This document shows positions 9,180-16,912 of a DNA stretch of 38,562 nt, one piece after another; within the stretch, counting starts at the first letter, position 1, and the number at the start of each line of letters is the position of its first letter. The stretch comes from Gammaproteobacteria bacterium. Its GTDB lineage: Bacteria > Pseudomonadota > Gammaproteobacteria > Pseudomonadales > Pseudohongiellaceae. The stretch is taken from contig JABIPQ010000098.1 in assembly GCA_018698975.1 (NCBI GenBank), positions 1 through 38,562 on the forward strand, written 5' to 3'. A model generated the notes under the pieces. The model was not told the DNA's origin. It did not search any database and saw only the letters and a program-made list of their open reading frames with translations. Both the position numbers and the translations under genes were made by a program.

Positions 9180-9209
9180 GTCGGATGGCGCTGTGCTTAT
9201 CCGACCTAC
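9180..9209. repeat. REP-like palindrome 3 in the cysD-cysNC gap
   Basis: GTCGGAT (9180-9186) and ATCCGAC (9199-9205), followed by CTAC, mirror the palindrome at 7150-7181 in opposite orientation. It lies between two genes read as one operon on the minus strand, so it could form a stem in the mRNA that sets relative expression or stability. Confidence 0.65.
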
Positions 9210-9225
9210 TAATGTATTTGATTCT

Positions 9226-10137
9226 CTAGAAATAGCCTTCTTTTTTCTTTTGCTCCATTGAGCCTGAGGAGTCTTTGTCGATAGTGCGACCCTGTCTTTC
9301 GGACGTGGTAGCAAGCAACATTTCCTGAATAATTTCTGGCAGGGTGCTTGCCTCAGATTCAATGGCGCCGGTGAGCGGATAGCAGCCGAGGGTGCGAAAA
9401 CGTACTTTTTTCATCACCGCTTTATCAGCCAGTTCTTTGGGTACACGGTCATCATTGAGATATATTTCTGTCCCTTCGTATTGAACTACCGGGCGTTCTT
9501 TGGAGAAATATAAATCAGGAAGTTCAATATTGTTTAAATGGATATATTGCCAGACATCGAGTTCTGTCCAGTTGGAAATTGGAAATACGCGAATACTTTC
9601 GCTCTTGTTGATCTTGCCGTTATACAGGTTCCAGAGTTCAGGACGTTGGTTTTTTGGATCCCAGCTATGGTTTTTATTGCGGAAGGAATAAACTCTTTCC
9701 TTGGCACGGGATTTTTCTTCATCACGGCGGGCACCACCAAAAGCTGCATCAAACTTGTATTTGTTCAAAGCCTGTTTCAAGCCCTGGGTTTTCATGATGT
9801 CAGTATGTTTGGCACTGCCATGGGTGAACGGGCCGACCCCTTCTTCTACGCCTTCCTCGTTAATATGCACGATCAGTTCGAGCCCCAGCTTTTCGGCCAG
9901 GTTATTACGGAACTCAATCATTTCCTTGAACTTCCAGGTGGTATCGACATGGAGTAATTTGAAAGGCAGTTTGCCAGGGTAAAAGGCTTTAAGTGCCAGG
10001 TGCAGCATGACGGCGGAATCTTTACCGATGGAATAGAGCATCACCGGATTTTCAAATTCCGCTGCAACTTCACGAATGATATGGATGCTTTCAGCCTCAA
10101 GCTGTCTGAGGTGCGTAAGCTTATGTTCTGTAATCAT
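9226..10137 (-). CDS. cysD: sulfate adenylyltransferase subunit 2
   Basis: Catalytic subunit of ATP sulfurylase (ATP + sulfate to APS + PPi), which works with the CysN GTPase encoded just downstream. The 303-residue protein has the PP-loop signature [18 protein letters not shown] near residues 35-52, then [32 protein letters not shown] and [15 protein letters not shown], all typical of CysD. The C-terminus ([26 protein letters not shown]) is the conserved family tail. ATG at 10137 has no strong Shine-Dalgarno; GGTTATTCCATA precedes it. A promoter is proposed about 70 bp upstream. Confidence 0.97.
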   Translation of the reverse strand: MITEHKLTHLRQLEAESIHIIREVAAEFENPVMLYSIGKDSAVMLHLALKAFYPGKLPFKLLHVDTTWKFKEMIEFRNNLAEKLGLELIVHINEEGVEEGVGPFTHGSAKHTDIMKTQGLKQALNKYKFDAAFGGARRDEEKSRAKERVYSFRNKNHSWDPKNQRPELWNLYNGKINKSESIRVFPISNWTELDVWQYIHLNNIELPDLYFSKERPVVQYEGTEIYLNDDRVPKELADKAVMKKVRFRTLGCYPLTGAIESEASTLPEIIQEMLLATTSERQGRTIDKDSSGSMEQKKKEGYF

Positions 10138-10164
10138 TATGGAATAACCTGGTCAGGGGCCAAT

Positions 10165-10191
10165 CCCCGGGATACTGAATAATTTCCGGGG
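10165..10191 (-). promoter_or_regulatory. inverted repeat in the cysD leader
   Basis: CCCCGG (10165-10170) and CCGGGG (10186-10191) can pair around a 15-nt loop between the proposed cysD promoter and its start codon. Nearby GGGG runs (10157-10160 and 10198-10201) could pair alternatively with the same CCCC. This suggests competing leader stems, but no known riboswitch class was recognised. Confidence 0.35.
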
Positions 10192-10206
10192 TCAATCGGG
10201 GCGCAG

Positions 10207-10235
10207 ATTATACGGGAACTGTCAGGCAAACCCAA
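10207..10235 (-). promoter_or_regulatory. candidate sigma-70 promoter of cysD-cysNC
   Basis: On the minus strand a TTGGGT -35 (10230-10235) and a consensus TATAAT -10 (10207-10212) are separated by exactly 17 bp, followed by the GC-rich CTGCGCC. Transcription would start near 10200, leaving a leader of about 60 nt. No CysB site was identified by eye. Confidence 0.5.
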
Positions 10236-10345
10236 GCAGGATTGGGCGCTGCTTGATGCTTTGAAAATAAAGAAGGCGAGCAGGGCGGTTAGAAAAAAAG
10301 GTTATTGGCTAAAGCGGGGGTTCAGGCACAGAGCTGGAAAATTAT

Positions 10346-10807
10346 TCAGGAGTTTTCCTGCTGCTCGGCGTTAACTTTATTGAGCCCGAAATCTTCAGCA
10401 AGATTTCCCTTTTGGTCCGGGCTGGTTTTCGCGGCATAGTCACGGGGAGGGCTGAAATCCTCTTCCTGATTAACTGGTTCGGTAAAGGTATCCCTTGTTA
10501 GCGCTTCCTGTGCCTTTGCACTATGGGCAATCTGGTCTGATATATATTCAGGACAAAGAGACTGAGCACCGGCGGCCATGTGCCGATAAACTTCCCGATA
10601 GCTGTCGGTCAGGTTGTTCAGTAATTGCGCTGAATTATTAAAATGAGAGTGGACATTATCCTTGTAGGTTTCAAGTTCGCGTTCAACGCTTTCCAGTTGA
10701 TCTTCGAGTAATTTAACTTTTGCTTCGTCAGATTTAAGCTGTTTATAGACAATAGCGCCTACAATTATGCCAACAACAAAACTGATGAGACCGATAAGCC
10801 AGGTCAT
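10346..10807 (-). CDS. zapG: YhcB/ZapG family inner-membrane protein (DUF1043)
   Basis: Small inner-membrane protein of the YhcB (ZapG) family, linked in E. coli to Z-ring association and envelope integrity. The 153 residues start with one membrane helix (about 3-22, LIGLISFVVGIIVGAIVYKQ). A long charged coiled-coil follows (about 28-60, VKLLEDQLESVERELETYKD), then the conserved NNSAQLLNNLTDSYREVYRHMAAGAQSLC. The C-terminal third is hydrophilic and poorly conserved. ATG at 10807 is preceded by CAGGTAACCCACT. It is divergent from zapE, as recalled for Pseudomonas-type genomes. Confidence 0.9.
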   Translation of the reverse strand: MTWLIGLISFVVGIIVGAIVYKQLKSDEAKVKLLEDQLESVERELETYKDNVHSHFNNSAQLLNNLTDSYREVYRHMAAGAQSLCPEYISDQIAHSAKAQEALTRDTFTEPVNQEEDFSPPRDYAAKTSPDQKGNLAEDFGLNKVNAEQQENS

Positions 10808-10917
10808 AGTGGGTTACCTGAAAAAATTCCGGGGAAGAAAACTTGCAAACATGTTGCTGATTATACCTATAATCACTCCTTTGTTCTGCATTATTCATTC
10901 TAGGTGAAAAAAAATCA

Positions 10918-12027
10918 TTGAGTAATTCAAAGTCACCTGCCCAACATTATTCCAGGGATCTTGCCGAAGGCAAGATACTGCCCGATAGCGCTCAGCAAGA
11001 GGCAATCAGGGAGCTTGACCTGATTTATCAGAAGTTGGTGGTGTATTGGCAGCGTCCGCGCGGACTGTTGAGTAAACTACTGGGCAAGCAGGGTCCTGTA
11101 GATGTGCGTGGTATTTATCTATGGGGAGGGGTAGGGCGTGGTAAAACCTATCTGATGGATATCTTTTTCCACTGCCTTCCAGGTGAGCGCAAACTCAGAA
11201 TGCATTTTCATCGCTTCATGCAGTTGGTGCATCGCAGTCTTTATAGCCACCGTGGAAACAAAAACCCTCTGCAGCTGGTTGCTGACGAAATCAGTGCAAA
11301 AGCTGATGTGCTCTGTTTCGATGAATTTTTTGTCAGTGATATTGGCGATGCGATGATTCTGGGTAATCTGCTCGAAGCACTGTTTGATAATGGTCTGGTG
11401 CTGGTGAGTACCTCTAATATCATTCCTGCCAGGTTGTATGAAAGGGGACTGCAACGGCAGAAATTTCTTCCTGCTATAGCCTTGCTTGAAGCCAATATGC
11501 AGGTACTCAATGTGGACGGTGGGACAGATTACCGACTTCGCACTCTGGAAAGTGCAGGCATCTACCAGACTCCATTGGGTGAGTCGGCAGATAAAGTGAT
11601 GCAGGATTGTTTTAATAGCCTCACCTGTGGAATGAAGACAGAAGAAAACAAGGTGCTGGAAATTCTTGGCCGTGAAATTACTACGCGGCAGTGGTCTGAA
11701 GGAATAGCCTGGTTCGAATTTGCGGATCTTTGTGATGGCCCGCGCAGTGCAGCTGACTACATAGAGATTTCTCAGCTTTTTCATACGGTGCTGGTGTCCA
11801 ATACCCCGGTTTTTGATGAGTTTGCGAATGATCGGACGCGTCGCTTTATTACTCTTGTGGATGAATTCTATGATCAGAATGTGAAATTGATCCTTTCTGC
11901 TGCGGCACCGCTGGAATCACTTTATCAGGGAAGTGAGCTGTCTTTTCCCTTCACAAGAACACAATCCAGATTGCTGGAGATGCAGTCCCATGAATATTTG
12001 GGATTAGAGCATCATCCGAATGCCTGA
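10918..12027 (+). CDS. zapE: cell division protein ZapE (AFG1-like ATPase)
   Basis: AAA+ ATPase of the AFG1/ZapE family that associates with the Z-ring late in division. The 369-residue protein has Walker A LWGGVGRGKT (G70-T77), the conserved DIFFHCLPGERKLRMHFHRFM segment just after it, Walker B VLCFDEFFVSD (Asp135-Glu136) and sensor STSNIIPARLY. The C-terminal part includes WFEFADLCDGPRSAADY. The start is a TTG: no ATG or GTG lies in frame nearby upstream, and AGGTG (10902-10906) sits 11 bp before it. The first residues MSNSKSPAQHYSRDLAEGKI align in style with the E. coli N-terminus. A TATAAT at 10868-10873 with TTGCAA 19 bp upstream is a weak promoter candidate. Confidence 0.94.
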   Translation: MSNSKSPAQHYSRDLAEGKILPDSAQQEAIRELDLIYQKLVVYWQRPRGLLSKLLGKQGPVDVRGIYLWGGVGRGKTYLMDIFFHCLPGERKLRMHFHRFMQLVHRSLYSHRGNKNPLQLVADEISAKADVLCFDEFFVSDIGDAMILGNLLEALFDNGLVLVSTSNIIPARLYERGLQRQKFLPAIALLEANMQVLNVDGGTDYRLRTLESAGIYQTPLGESADKVMQDCFNSLTCGMKTEENKVLEILGREITTRQWSEGIAWFEFADLCDGPRSAADYIEISQLFHTVLVSNTPVFDEFANDRTRRFITLVDEFYDQNVKLILSAAAPLESLYQGSELSFPFTRTQSRLLEMQSHEYLGLEHHPNA

Positions 12028-12114
12028 ATTTGCCCGTAATCAGGCACTTTCGAGACAGAAAAACACGACAAGCTGAAAACATTGCTGATTTACTTAAAAA
12101 AAGCCAATGAATGC

Positions 12115-12143
12115 TTGAATCCGCGAGGCCGCATCGGTAGAAT
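12115..12143 (+). promoter_or_regulatory. rplM-rpsI promoter with GC-rich discriminator
   Basis: TTGAAT (12115-12120), 17-bp spacer, TAGAAT (12138-12143), then TCGCGCTCCC. The GC-rich stretch between -10 and the start point is typical of stringently controlled ribosomal promoters (established for E. coli rRNA and ribosomal protein genes). The predicted start near 12150 gives a leader of about 130 nt. The rest of the 12028-12283 gap holds only the leader hairpin. Confidence 0.65.
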
Positions 12144-12220
12144 TCGCGCTCCCTCTTTCCGAGGTGCCCGGAACTTTATTAAAGTGATCATTAATTTAAT
12201 AATTTGAGTTCGCGGTGACA

Positions 12221-12241
12221 GGTACCGGCTTTGATGGTACC
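12221..12241 (+). promoter_or_regulatory. rplM leader hairpin
   Basis: GGTACC (12221-12226) and GGTACC (12236-12241) pair as a 6-bp stem with a 9-nt loop, and the longer GGTACCGG is also a direct repeat. It lies 42 nt before the rplM start, inside the predicted leader. L13 autogenously represses rplM-rpsI in E. coli; whether this stem is the target is inference. Confidence 0.4.
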
Positions 12242-12283
12242 GGACAATGACAGAATAATTTAAAGACAGAATTAGGTTAAGCG

Positions 12284-12742
12284 ATGAGAACGATTTCAGC
12301 AAATAAGGAAACTGCACAGCATGACTGGTATGTCATTGATGCAGAAGGAAAAATTCTGGGTCGCATGGCCACAGAGATAGCTCATCGTCTGCGCGGTAAG
12401 CATAAGGCCGAATATACGCCTCATGTCGATACCGGAGACTACATAGTAGTGGTTAATGCTGAAAAAGTTGCCGTAACCGGCAAAAAGGCCACTGATAAAA
12501 TGTATTATCGTCACACTGGTTACCCCGGTGGTCTGAAAACTCGCAGTTTCAATGAAATGATCGAGAAAGCCCCTGAAGATGTAATCAAGCTGGCTGTTAA
12601 AGGTATGTTGCCTAGAACTCCTCTGGGTCGGGCGATGATGCGAAAACTTAAAATTTATACAGGTGCTCAGCATCCACATGGTGCTCAGAACCCTGCAGAG
12701 CTTAACCTGGTCGGAGAAAAATCCTTCGCAGGCCGCAAATAA
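12284..12742 (+). CDS. rplM: 50S ribosomal protein L13
   Basis: Large-subunit ribosomal protein L13, an early assembly protein that binds 23S rRNA. The 152-residue product keeps the family core: [59 protein letters not shown] and [20 protein letters not shown]. It is about ten residues longer than the E. coli protein because of a C-terminal tail ending [12 protein letters not shown] at 12284 follows AGGTTAAGCG. It is the first gene of the two-gene rplM-rpsI operon. Confidence 0.98.
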   Translation: MRTISANKETAQHDWYVIDAEGKILGRMATEIAHRLRGKHKAEYTPHVDTGDYIVVVNAEKVAVTGKKATDKMYYRHTGYPGGLKTRSFNEMIEKAPEDVIKLAVKGMLPRTPLGRAMMRKLKIYTGAQHPHGAQNPAELNLVGEKSFAGRK

Positions 12743-12803
12743 CTCTAGAATTAAGTAAAATTTATATAAATATAATACGAGCTGAATTAAGAGAAATATC
12801 ACC

Positions 12804-13196
12804 ATGGCAGCTACCCAATACTACGGAACAGGACGACGTAAAACTTCTACAGCACGAGTTTTTCTGAAATCTGGTTCTGGCACTATTACTATTAATAACC
12901 GCACTATTGATGACTTTTTTGGTCGTGAAGTAGCTCGCATGATTGTTCGTCAGCCTCTTGAGCTGCTGGATGTGAAAGAAAAATTCGATGTCAATGTACG
13001 TGTTGCCGGCGGTGGCAGTTTTGGACAGGCTGGAGCCATCCGTCATGGTATAACTCGTGCTCTGATTGAATTTGATGAAGAAAATCGTGGGACTCTTCGT
13101 AAAGCTGGTTTTGTTACCCGCGACGCAAGAGAAGTTGAGCGTAAGAAAGTTGGTCTGCGCAAAGCAAGAAAGCGTCCACAGTACTCAAAACGATAG
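12804..13196 (+). CDS. rpsI: 30S ribosomal protein S9
   Basis: Small-subunit ribosomal protein S9, whose C-terminal tail reaches the P-site tRNA. The 130-residue product has the diagnostic start [19 protein letters not shown], the central [20 protein letters not shown] and the basic tail [17 protein letters not shown] ending in the invariant SKR. ATG at 12804 has a GAGAAATATCACC upstream region. It lies 61 bp after rplM with no terminator between, and a strong intrinsic terminator follows. Confidence 0.99.
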   Translation: MAATQYYGTGRRKTSTARVFLKSGSGTITINNRTIDDFFGREVARMIVRQPLELLDVKEKFDVNVRVAGGGSFGQAGAIRHGITRALIEFDEENRGTLRKAGFVTRDAREVERKKVGLRKARKRPQYSKR

Positions 13197-13272
13197 CTTT
13201 CAAGAGCTCTTTAAAAGGGTTCTGCAAAAATTTATTCAAGGCTGTTCCCGGGGTTTCTATCCCAGGAAAAGC

Positions 13273-13310
13273 AAAAAAGCGCTGGTGCCTTTGCCCCGGC
13301 GCTTTTTTTT
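13273..13310 (+). terminator. Rho-independent terminator of rplM-rpsI
   Basis: AAAAAAGCGCTGG, a loop TGCCTTTGCC, then CCGGCGC followed by eight T. The stem is GC-rich with flanking A and T tracts, about 75 bp after the rpsI stop codon, and separates the ribosomal operon from the pet operon. Confidence 0.9.
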
Positions 13311-13354
13311 GTCCTTTTTTATGCAAATGAAATCGCTATAGCGCCCGGTTTATC

Positions 13355-13383
13355 TTGAAAAAAATGCCCTGATTTAGTAGTAT
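13355..13383 (+). promoter_or_regulatory. petA-petBC promoter
   Basis: TTGAAA (13355-13360), 17-bp spacer, TAGTAT (13378-13383), then GCGCGCTCC. The start would be near 13390, giving a leader of roughly 55 nt before petA. The GC-rich discriminator resembles that of the rplM promoter 1.2 kb upstream. Confidence 0.6.
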
Positions 13384-13445
13384 GCGCGCTCCTTTTATTG
13401 CCTCTTTTTCCAGCTTTCCCGGCTGCTAATTAGGAGAACATCATA

Positions 13446-14072
13446 GTGAGTGATGGCACAAACTCTGCCTTTAATAATAGCGCTGTTAATACAAAGCGCA
13501 GAAGATTTCTTATTGGAAGTACCACCCTTGTAGGTGCAGCAGGCGCAGTAGGGGCGGCTGTTCCTTTTGTAGGGTCCTGGAATCCAAGTGCCCGAGCACT
13601 TGCTGCCGGAGCACCTATTTCTATTGATATTAGCCGCTTAAACCCCGGCGAATTATTGGGTCCCATGCCAGCATGGCGCGGACAGCCGGTTTATGTATTC
13701 CTGCGTGAAGAATCTACGCTGGAAAGTCTAAGCACGAATACCGGTCATCTAGCTGACCCTGATTCTGAAGAAGCGGGACAGCAACCAGAATACTGTCAGA
13801 ATGAATATCGTTCCATTCGCCCTGACTTGATGGTGATGGTTGGTCTGTGTACGCATCTTGGATGTGCTCCCATAATGAGTCCTGAAGTGCAGCCGCAGGA
13901 CTATGATCCTGACTGGCAGGGTGGGTTTTTCTGCCCTTGTCACGGTTCCATGTTTGATTTGGCAGGGCGTGTCTACAGTGGTGTCCCTGCACCTGACAAT
14001 CTTGTTGTACCTCCGCACTTCTTTGAATCCGATAATGTCGTAGTGGTTGGCCTGGATGGAGAAGATTCCTGA
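13446..14072 (+). CDS. petA: ubiquinol-cytochrome c reductase Rieske iron-sulfur subunit
   Basis: Rieske [2Fe-2S] subunit of the cytochrome bc1 complex, which moves electrons from ubiquinol at the Qo site to cytochrome c1. The 208-residue protein has a twin-arginine signal-anchor ([10 protein letters not shown], residues 16-25, then a hydrophobic helix to about 44). The cluster-binding motifs are CTHLGC (135-140) and CPCHGS (163-168). The start is GTG at 13446, with AGGAG (13432-13436) at 9-bp spacing. Its stop overlaps the first base of the next gene's ATG, so translation is probably coupled. Confidence 0.98.
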   Translation: MSDGTNSAFNNSAVNTKRRRFLIGSTTLVGAAGAVGAAVPFVGSWNPSARALAAGAPISIDISRLNPGELLGPMPAWRGQPVYVFLREESTLESLSTNTGHLADPDSEEAGQQPEYCQNEYRSIRPDLMVMVGLCTHLGCAPIMSPEVQPQDYDPDWQGGFFCPCHGSMFDLAGRVYSGVPAPDNLVVPPHFFESDNVVVVGLDGEDS

Positions 14073-16081
14073 TGTCTGAATTAGAAAATAACACTTCAGT
14101 GGAACAAAAAGATGGGCTGATGGCCTGGATCGATGCGCGATTGCCGGTAACCAAGACACTCGAAAAGCATATGACCAAGTACTATGCGCCTAAAAATTTC
14201 AATGTCTGGTATGTGTTCGGGATTATTGCCACGGTTGTTTTGGTTAATCAGCTATTAACCGGAATTTGGTTGACCATGAACTACAACCCGAGTGCAGAAG
14301 GGGCCTTTGCTTCCGTTGAATACATCATGCGTGATGTGGATTACGGCTGGATTCTACGTTATATGCATTCCACCGGGGCTTCGGCATTCTTTGCGGTGAT
14401 TTACCTGCATATGTTCAGGGCTCTGATGTATGGTTCATATCGTAAACCGCGTGAGTTGATCTGGATTTTTGGCATGGCTATTTTTCTTGTGCTGATGGCA
14501 GAAGGCTTCATGGGGTATGTGTTGCCATGGGGCAATATGTCCTACTGGGGTGCCAATGTGATTGTGAGTCTGGCTGGTGCCATTCCCTATGTTGGTGAAA
14601 CCCTGATGACCTGGGTCCAGGGTGATTTCCTGATTTCCGGTGCCACACTCAATCGCTTTTTTGCCCTGCATGTCGTGGCCTTGCCACTAGTACTGGTTTT
14701 CCTTGTATTCCTCCATCTTCTGGCCCTGCATGAAGTGGGATCAAATAATCCTGATGGTATTGAAATCAAGGAAAAGAAAAACGAAAAAGGCATTCCTCTG
14801 GATGGCATTCCCTTCCACCCTTATTACTCTGTGCATGATCTGGTGGCAGTGGTCGTATTTCTCTTCGTGTTCTGCTTTATTTTGTTCTTCATGCCGGAAA
14901 TGGGCGGTTACTTTCTTGAGTACGCGAATTTCACGGAAGCAGATAATCTGAAAACACCAGAGCATATTGCACCGGTCTGGTATTTCACCCCTTTCTATTC
15001 AATGTTGAGAGCTATGACATATCCATTATTTGGTGTTGATGCCAAATTCTGGGGTCTCGTAGTGATGGCTGCGGCTATTGCGATTTTATTTGTTGTGCCA
15101 TGGCTGGACAGGAGTCCGGTTAAATCCATGCGCTATAAAGGATGGTACAGCCGTATTGCACTCTTGTTGTTTGTCGTAAGCTTCATCATTCTTGGTGTGC
15201 TTGGGGTTTGGGCGCCAACTGAGGGCAGAGGTAATTTGTCAAAAATTTGCACCTTTATCTATTTTGCTTACTTCTTTGCGATGCCATGGTATACAAGGAA
15301 AGAGGCCACTCGTTTGCCTCCGGAAAGAGTAACCGGGCGCTGGATATCTATTCCACAGCTCATTTTGTCTCTCATTCTAATTGTTGGTTTGTCGGTGCTG
15401 CCATTGATGGCAGTGGCTGCAGAATCCGGTGTGGAGCTTGAACATGTCGAAATGGATTTGCATGACAAGGAATCATTACAATCAGGTGCCCAGACTTTTA
15501 TTAATTATTGTATGGGATGTCATTCCGCAGCCTACTCACGTTATAACCGCGTAGCAGCTGATTTGGAAATTCCGCAAGAGCTTATGGAAGAGTATATGAT
15601 CTTTTCGGAAGACACTGCAGTTGGCGATCTGATGGTAAGTTCCATGAGTAAGGAATTAGGGCAGTATGCTTTTGGTATTGCTCCTCCTGATTTAACACTT
15701 GTTGCCAGAGCTCGCGGAACTGATTGGTTATATGGTTATTTAAATGGATTTTACCAGGATGAAAGCCGACCATTTGGTGTTAACAATCGCGTATTTGCCA
15801 ATGTTGCCATGCCTAATATTCTTGAAGGAATGCAGGGTGTTCAGCATTGTGAAGATGCAGAACATTGTTCTCACCTGGTTCATGTTGATGGAACAGGAAC
15901 CCTGAGTGAAGAAGAGTTTGAAGAGGTAGTTTATGATTTGGTGAACTTCCTTTATTACCTGGGCGAGCCGTCACGACTGGATCGTGAGCGAATTGGTGGT
16001 TTTGTACTGCTATTTCTTGCTTTCCTGGGTGTGTTTGCCTGGCTCCTTAACAGGGAATATTGGAAAGACGTCGGTCATTAA
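14072..16081 (+). CDS. petBC: fused cytochrome b / cytochrome c1 subunit of the bc1 complex
   Basis: One 669-residue reading frame holds both haem subunits of ubiquinol-cytochrome c reductase. Residues 1 to about 425 are cytochrome b: His pairs at 99/113 and 200/215 fit the haem b ligands, and the Qo motif reads PVWY (301-304) instead of PEWY. The frame then passes through a hydrophobic segment (about 428-447) ending AVAAES, which looks like a signal sequence with a cleavage site. It continues into cytochrome c1 with CMGCH at 480-484, a candidate Met ligand in NVAMPNILEGM, and a C-terminal anchor helix (about 645-662). No start codon with a ribosome site was seen at the junction. The arrangement recalls fbcH of Bradyrhizobium, which makes a precursor cut into b and c1; cleavage here is inference. 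Co-transcribed with petA. Confidence 0.96.
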   Translation: MSELENNTSVEQKDGLMAWIDARLPVTKTLEKHMTKYYAPKNFNVWYVFGIIATVVLVNQLLTGIWLTMNYNPSAEGAFASVEYIMRDVDYGWILRYMHSTGASAFFAVIYLHMFRALMYGSYRKPRELIWIFGMAIFLVLMAEGFMGYVLPWGNMSYWGANVIVSLAGAIPYVGETLMTWVQGDFLISGATLNRFFALHVVALPLVLVFLVFLHLLALHEVGSNNPDGIEIKEKKNEKGIPLDGIPFHPYYSVHDLVAVVVFLFVFCFILFFMPEMGGYFLEYANFTEADNLKTPEHIAPVWYFTPFYSMLRAMTYPLFGVDAKFWGLVVMAAAIAILFVVPWLDRSPVKSMRYKGWYSRIALLLFVVSFIILGVLGVWAPTEGRGNLSKICTFIYFAYFFAMPWYTRKEATRLPPERVTGRWISIPQLILSLILIVGLSVLPLMAVAAESGVELEHVEMDLHDKESLQSGAQTFINYCMGCHSAAYSRYNRVAADLEIPQELMEEYMIFSEDTAVGDLMVSSMSKELGQYAFGIAPPDLTLVARARGTDWLYGYLNGFYQDESRPFGVNNRVFANVAMPNILEGMQGVQHCEDAEHCSHLVHVDGTGTLSEEEFEEVVYDLVNFLYYLGEPSRLDRERIGGFVLLFLAFLGVFAWLLNREYWKDVGH

Positions 16082-16153
16082 TTAACCGGCACATGCTGAG
16101 CTTTACGATTTGGTAAGGCACTTATTCTGTTTTTAATTTTTGAGGCGAGATTT

Positions 16154-16789
16154 ATGGGAGTTGTTACTAAACGCTCTTCGATGCTTTTTTACTCCGACGG
16201 TACCAGTCAGTACAGTCACCGTGTTCGCATTGTGTTAGCGGAAAAAGGTGTCACTGTAGATGTGGTTGATGTGGATATCCATGACAAACCAGAAGATCTG
16301 GCAGATCTCAATCCGTACAACAGTCTGCCGACTCTTGTTGACCGTGATCTGGTGTTATATGAGCCGAATATAATGATGGAATATCTTGATGAGCGATTCC
16401 CTCATCCGCCTCTTTTTCCGGTATATCCGGTAGCCCGTGCGCAAAGTCGCTTGTGGATGCACAGGATAGAAAAAGACTGGTGTGGACTTGTTGATCAGTT
16501 GCAGGCAGAAGAAGGGACTCCAACGCAGCTCGACAAAGCCAGAAAGGAACTCAGGGAAAGCATTATTTCTATCTCTCCAATTTTTGCAGAAAAGCCTTTT
16601 TTCATGAGTGAGGAATTCACAATCGTTGATTGTTGTGTGCTTCCGATTCTTTGGCGTTTGCCAGAAATAGGGATTAAGCTACCTGAAACCAAGGCGACAA
16701 AACCTCTTATCGACTACCGCAATAGCTTGTTCGAGCGTGAAGCTATCCTTGAAAGCCTTTCCGAGCAGGAAAAGGAAATGAAGGTATAA
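16154..16789 (+). CDS. sspA: stringent starvation protein A
   Basis: GST-fold protein that binds RNA polymerase and modulates transcription in starvation and stationary phase. The 211-residue product has the thioredoxin-like N-terminal half (LFYSDGTSQYSHRVRIVLAEKG, NPYNSLPTLVDRDLVLYEPNIMMEYLDERFPHPPL) and an all-helical C-terminal half. The family PHP element is visible as FPHPPLFPVYP near residue 80. ATG at 16154 is preceded by GAGGCGAG. It sits 72 bp after petBC and ahead of sspB, the usual proteobacterial neighbourhood. No terminator separates it from the pet operon. Confidence 0.96.
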   Translation: MGVVTKRSSMLFYSDGTSQYSHRVRIVLAEKGVTVDVVDVDIHDKPEDLADLNPYNSLPTLVDRDLVLYEPNIMMEYLDERFPHPPLFPVYPVARAQSRLWMHRIEKDWCGLVDQLQAEEGTPTQLDKARKELRESIISISPIFAEKPFFMSEEFTIVDCCVLPILWRLPEIGIKLPETKATKPLIDYRNSLFEREAILESLSEQEKEMKV

Positions 16790-16892
16790 AAATTGGGGTT
16801 ATAAATTGGGGTCAGAGCAAAATTATCAGTAGCAGCTGAAGCTGTAAATTTCTCCATTCATTAGTATGATAATTGTGCTCTGACCCCAATTT
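16790..16892. mobile_element. inverted-repeat (MITE/REP-like) element between sspA and sspB
   Basis: A 26-bp arm (16803-16828, AAATTGGGGTCAGAGCAAAA then TTATCA) is the inverse of 16867-16892 with one mismatch, around a 38-nt centre. A partial extra copy, AAATTGGGGTT, lies at 16790-16800, starting one base after the sspA stop codon. I recall the GGGGTCAGAG core from dispersed non-coding repeats in proteobacterial genomes, often near REP-associated transposases; that association is from memory. It codes for nothing and would fold into a long stem in the sspAB transcript. Confidence 0.65.
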
Positions 16893-16912
16893 TACCTAGA
16901 GGATCTGACGCC

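Noticed and set aside
10138-10345. SAM-type riboswitch ahead of cysD
   Set aside because: No conserved SAM-I/SAM-II core was recognised; only generic GC stems are present.
11119-11784. 221-codon open frame antisense to zapE
   Set aside because: No domain resemblance or ribosome site, and it lies wholly inside a gene with clear AAA+ motifs on the other strand. It is a chance antisense frame.
13714-14178. Overlapping antisense frames across petA and the start of petBC
   Set aside because: Low-complexity, His/Gln-rich composition typical of reverse reading of a real gene; the sense strand has Rieske motifs.
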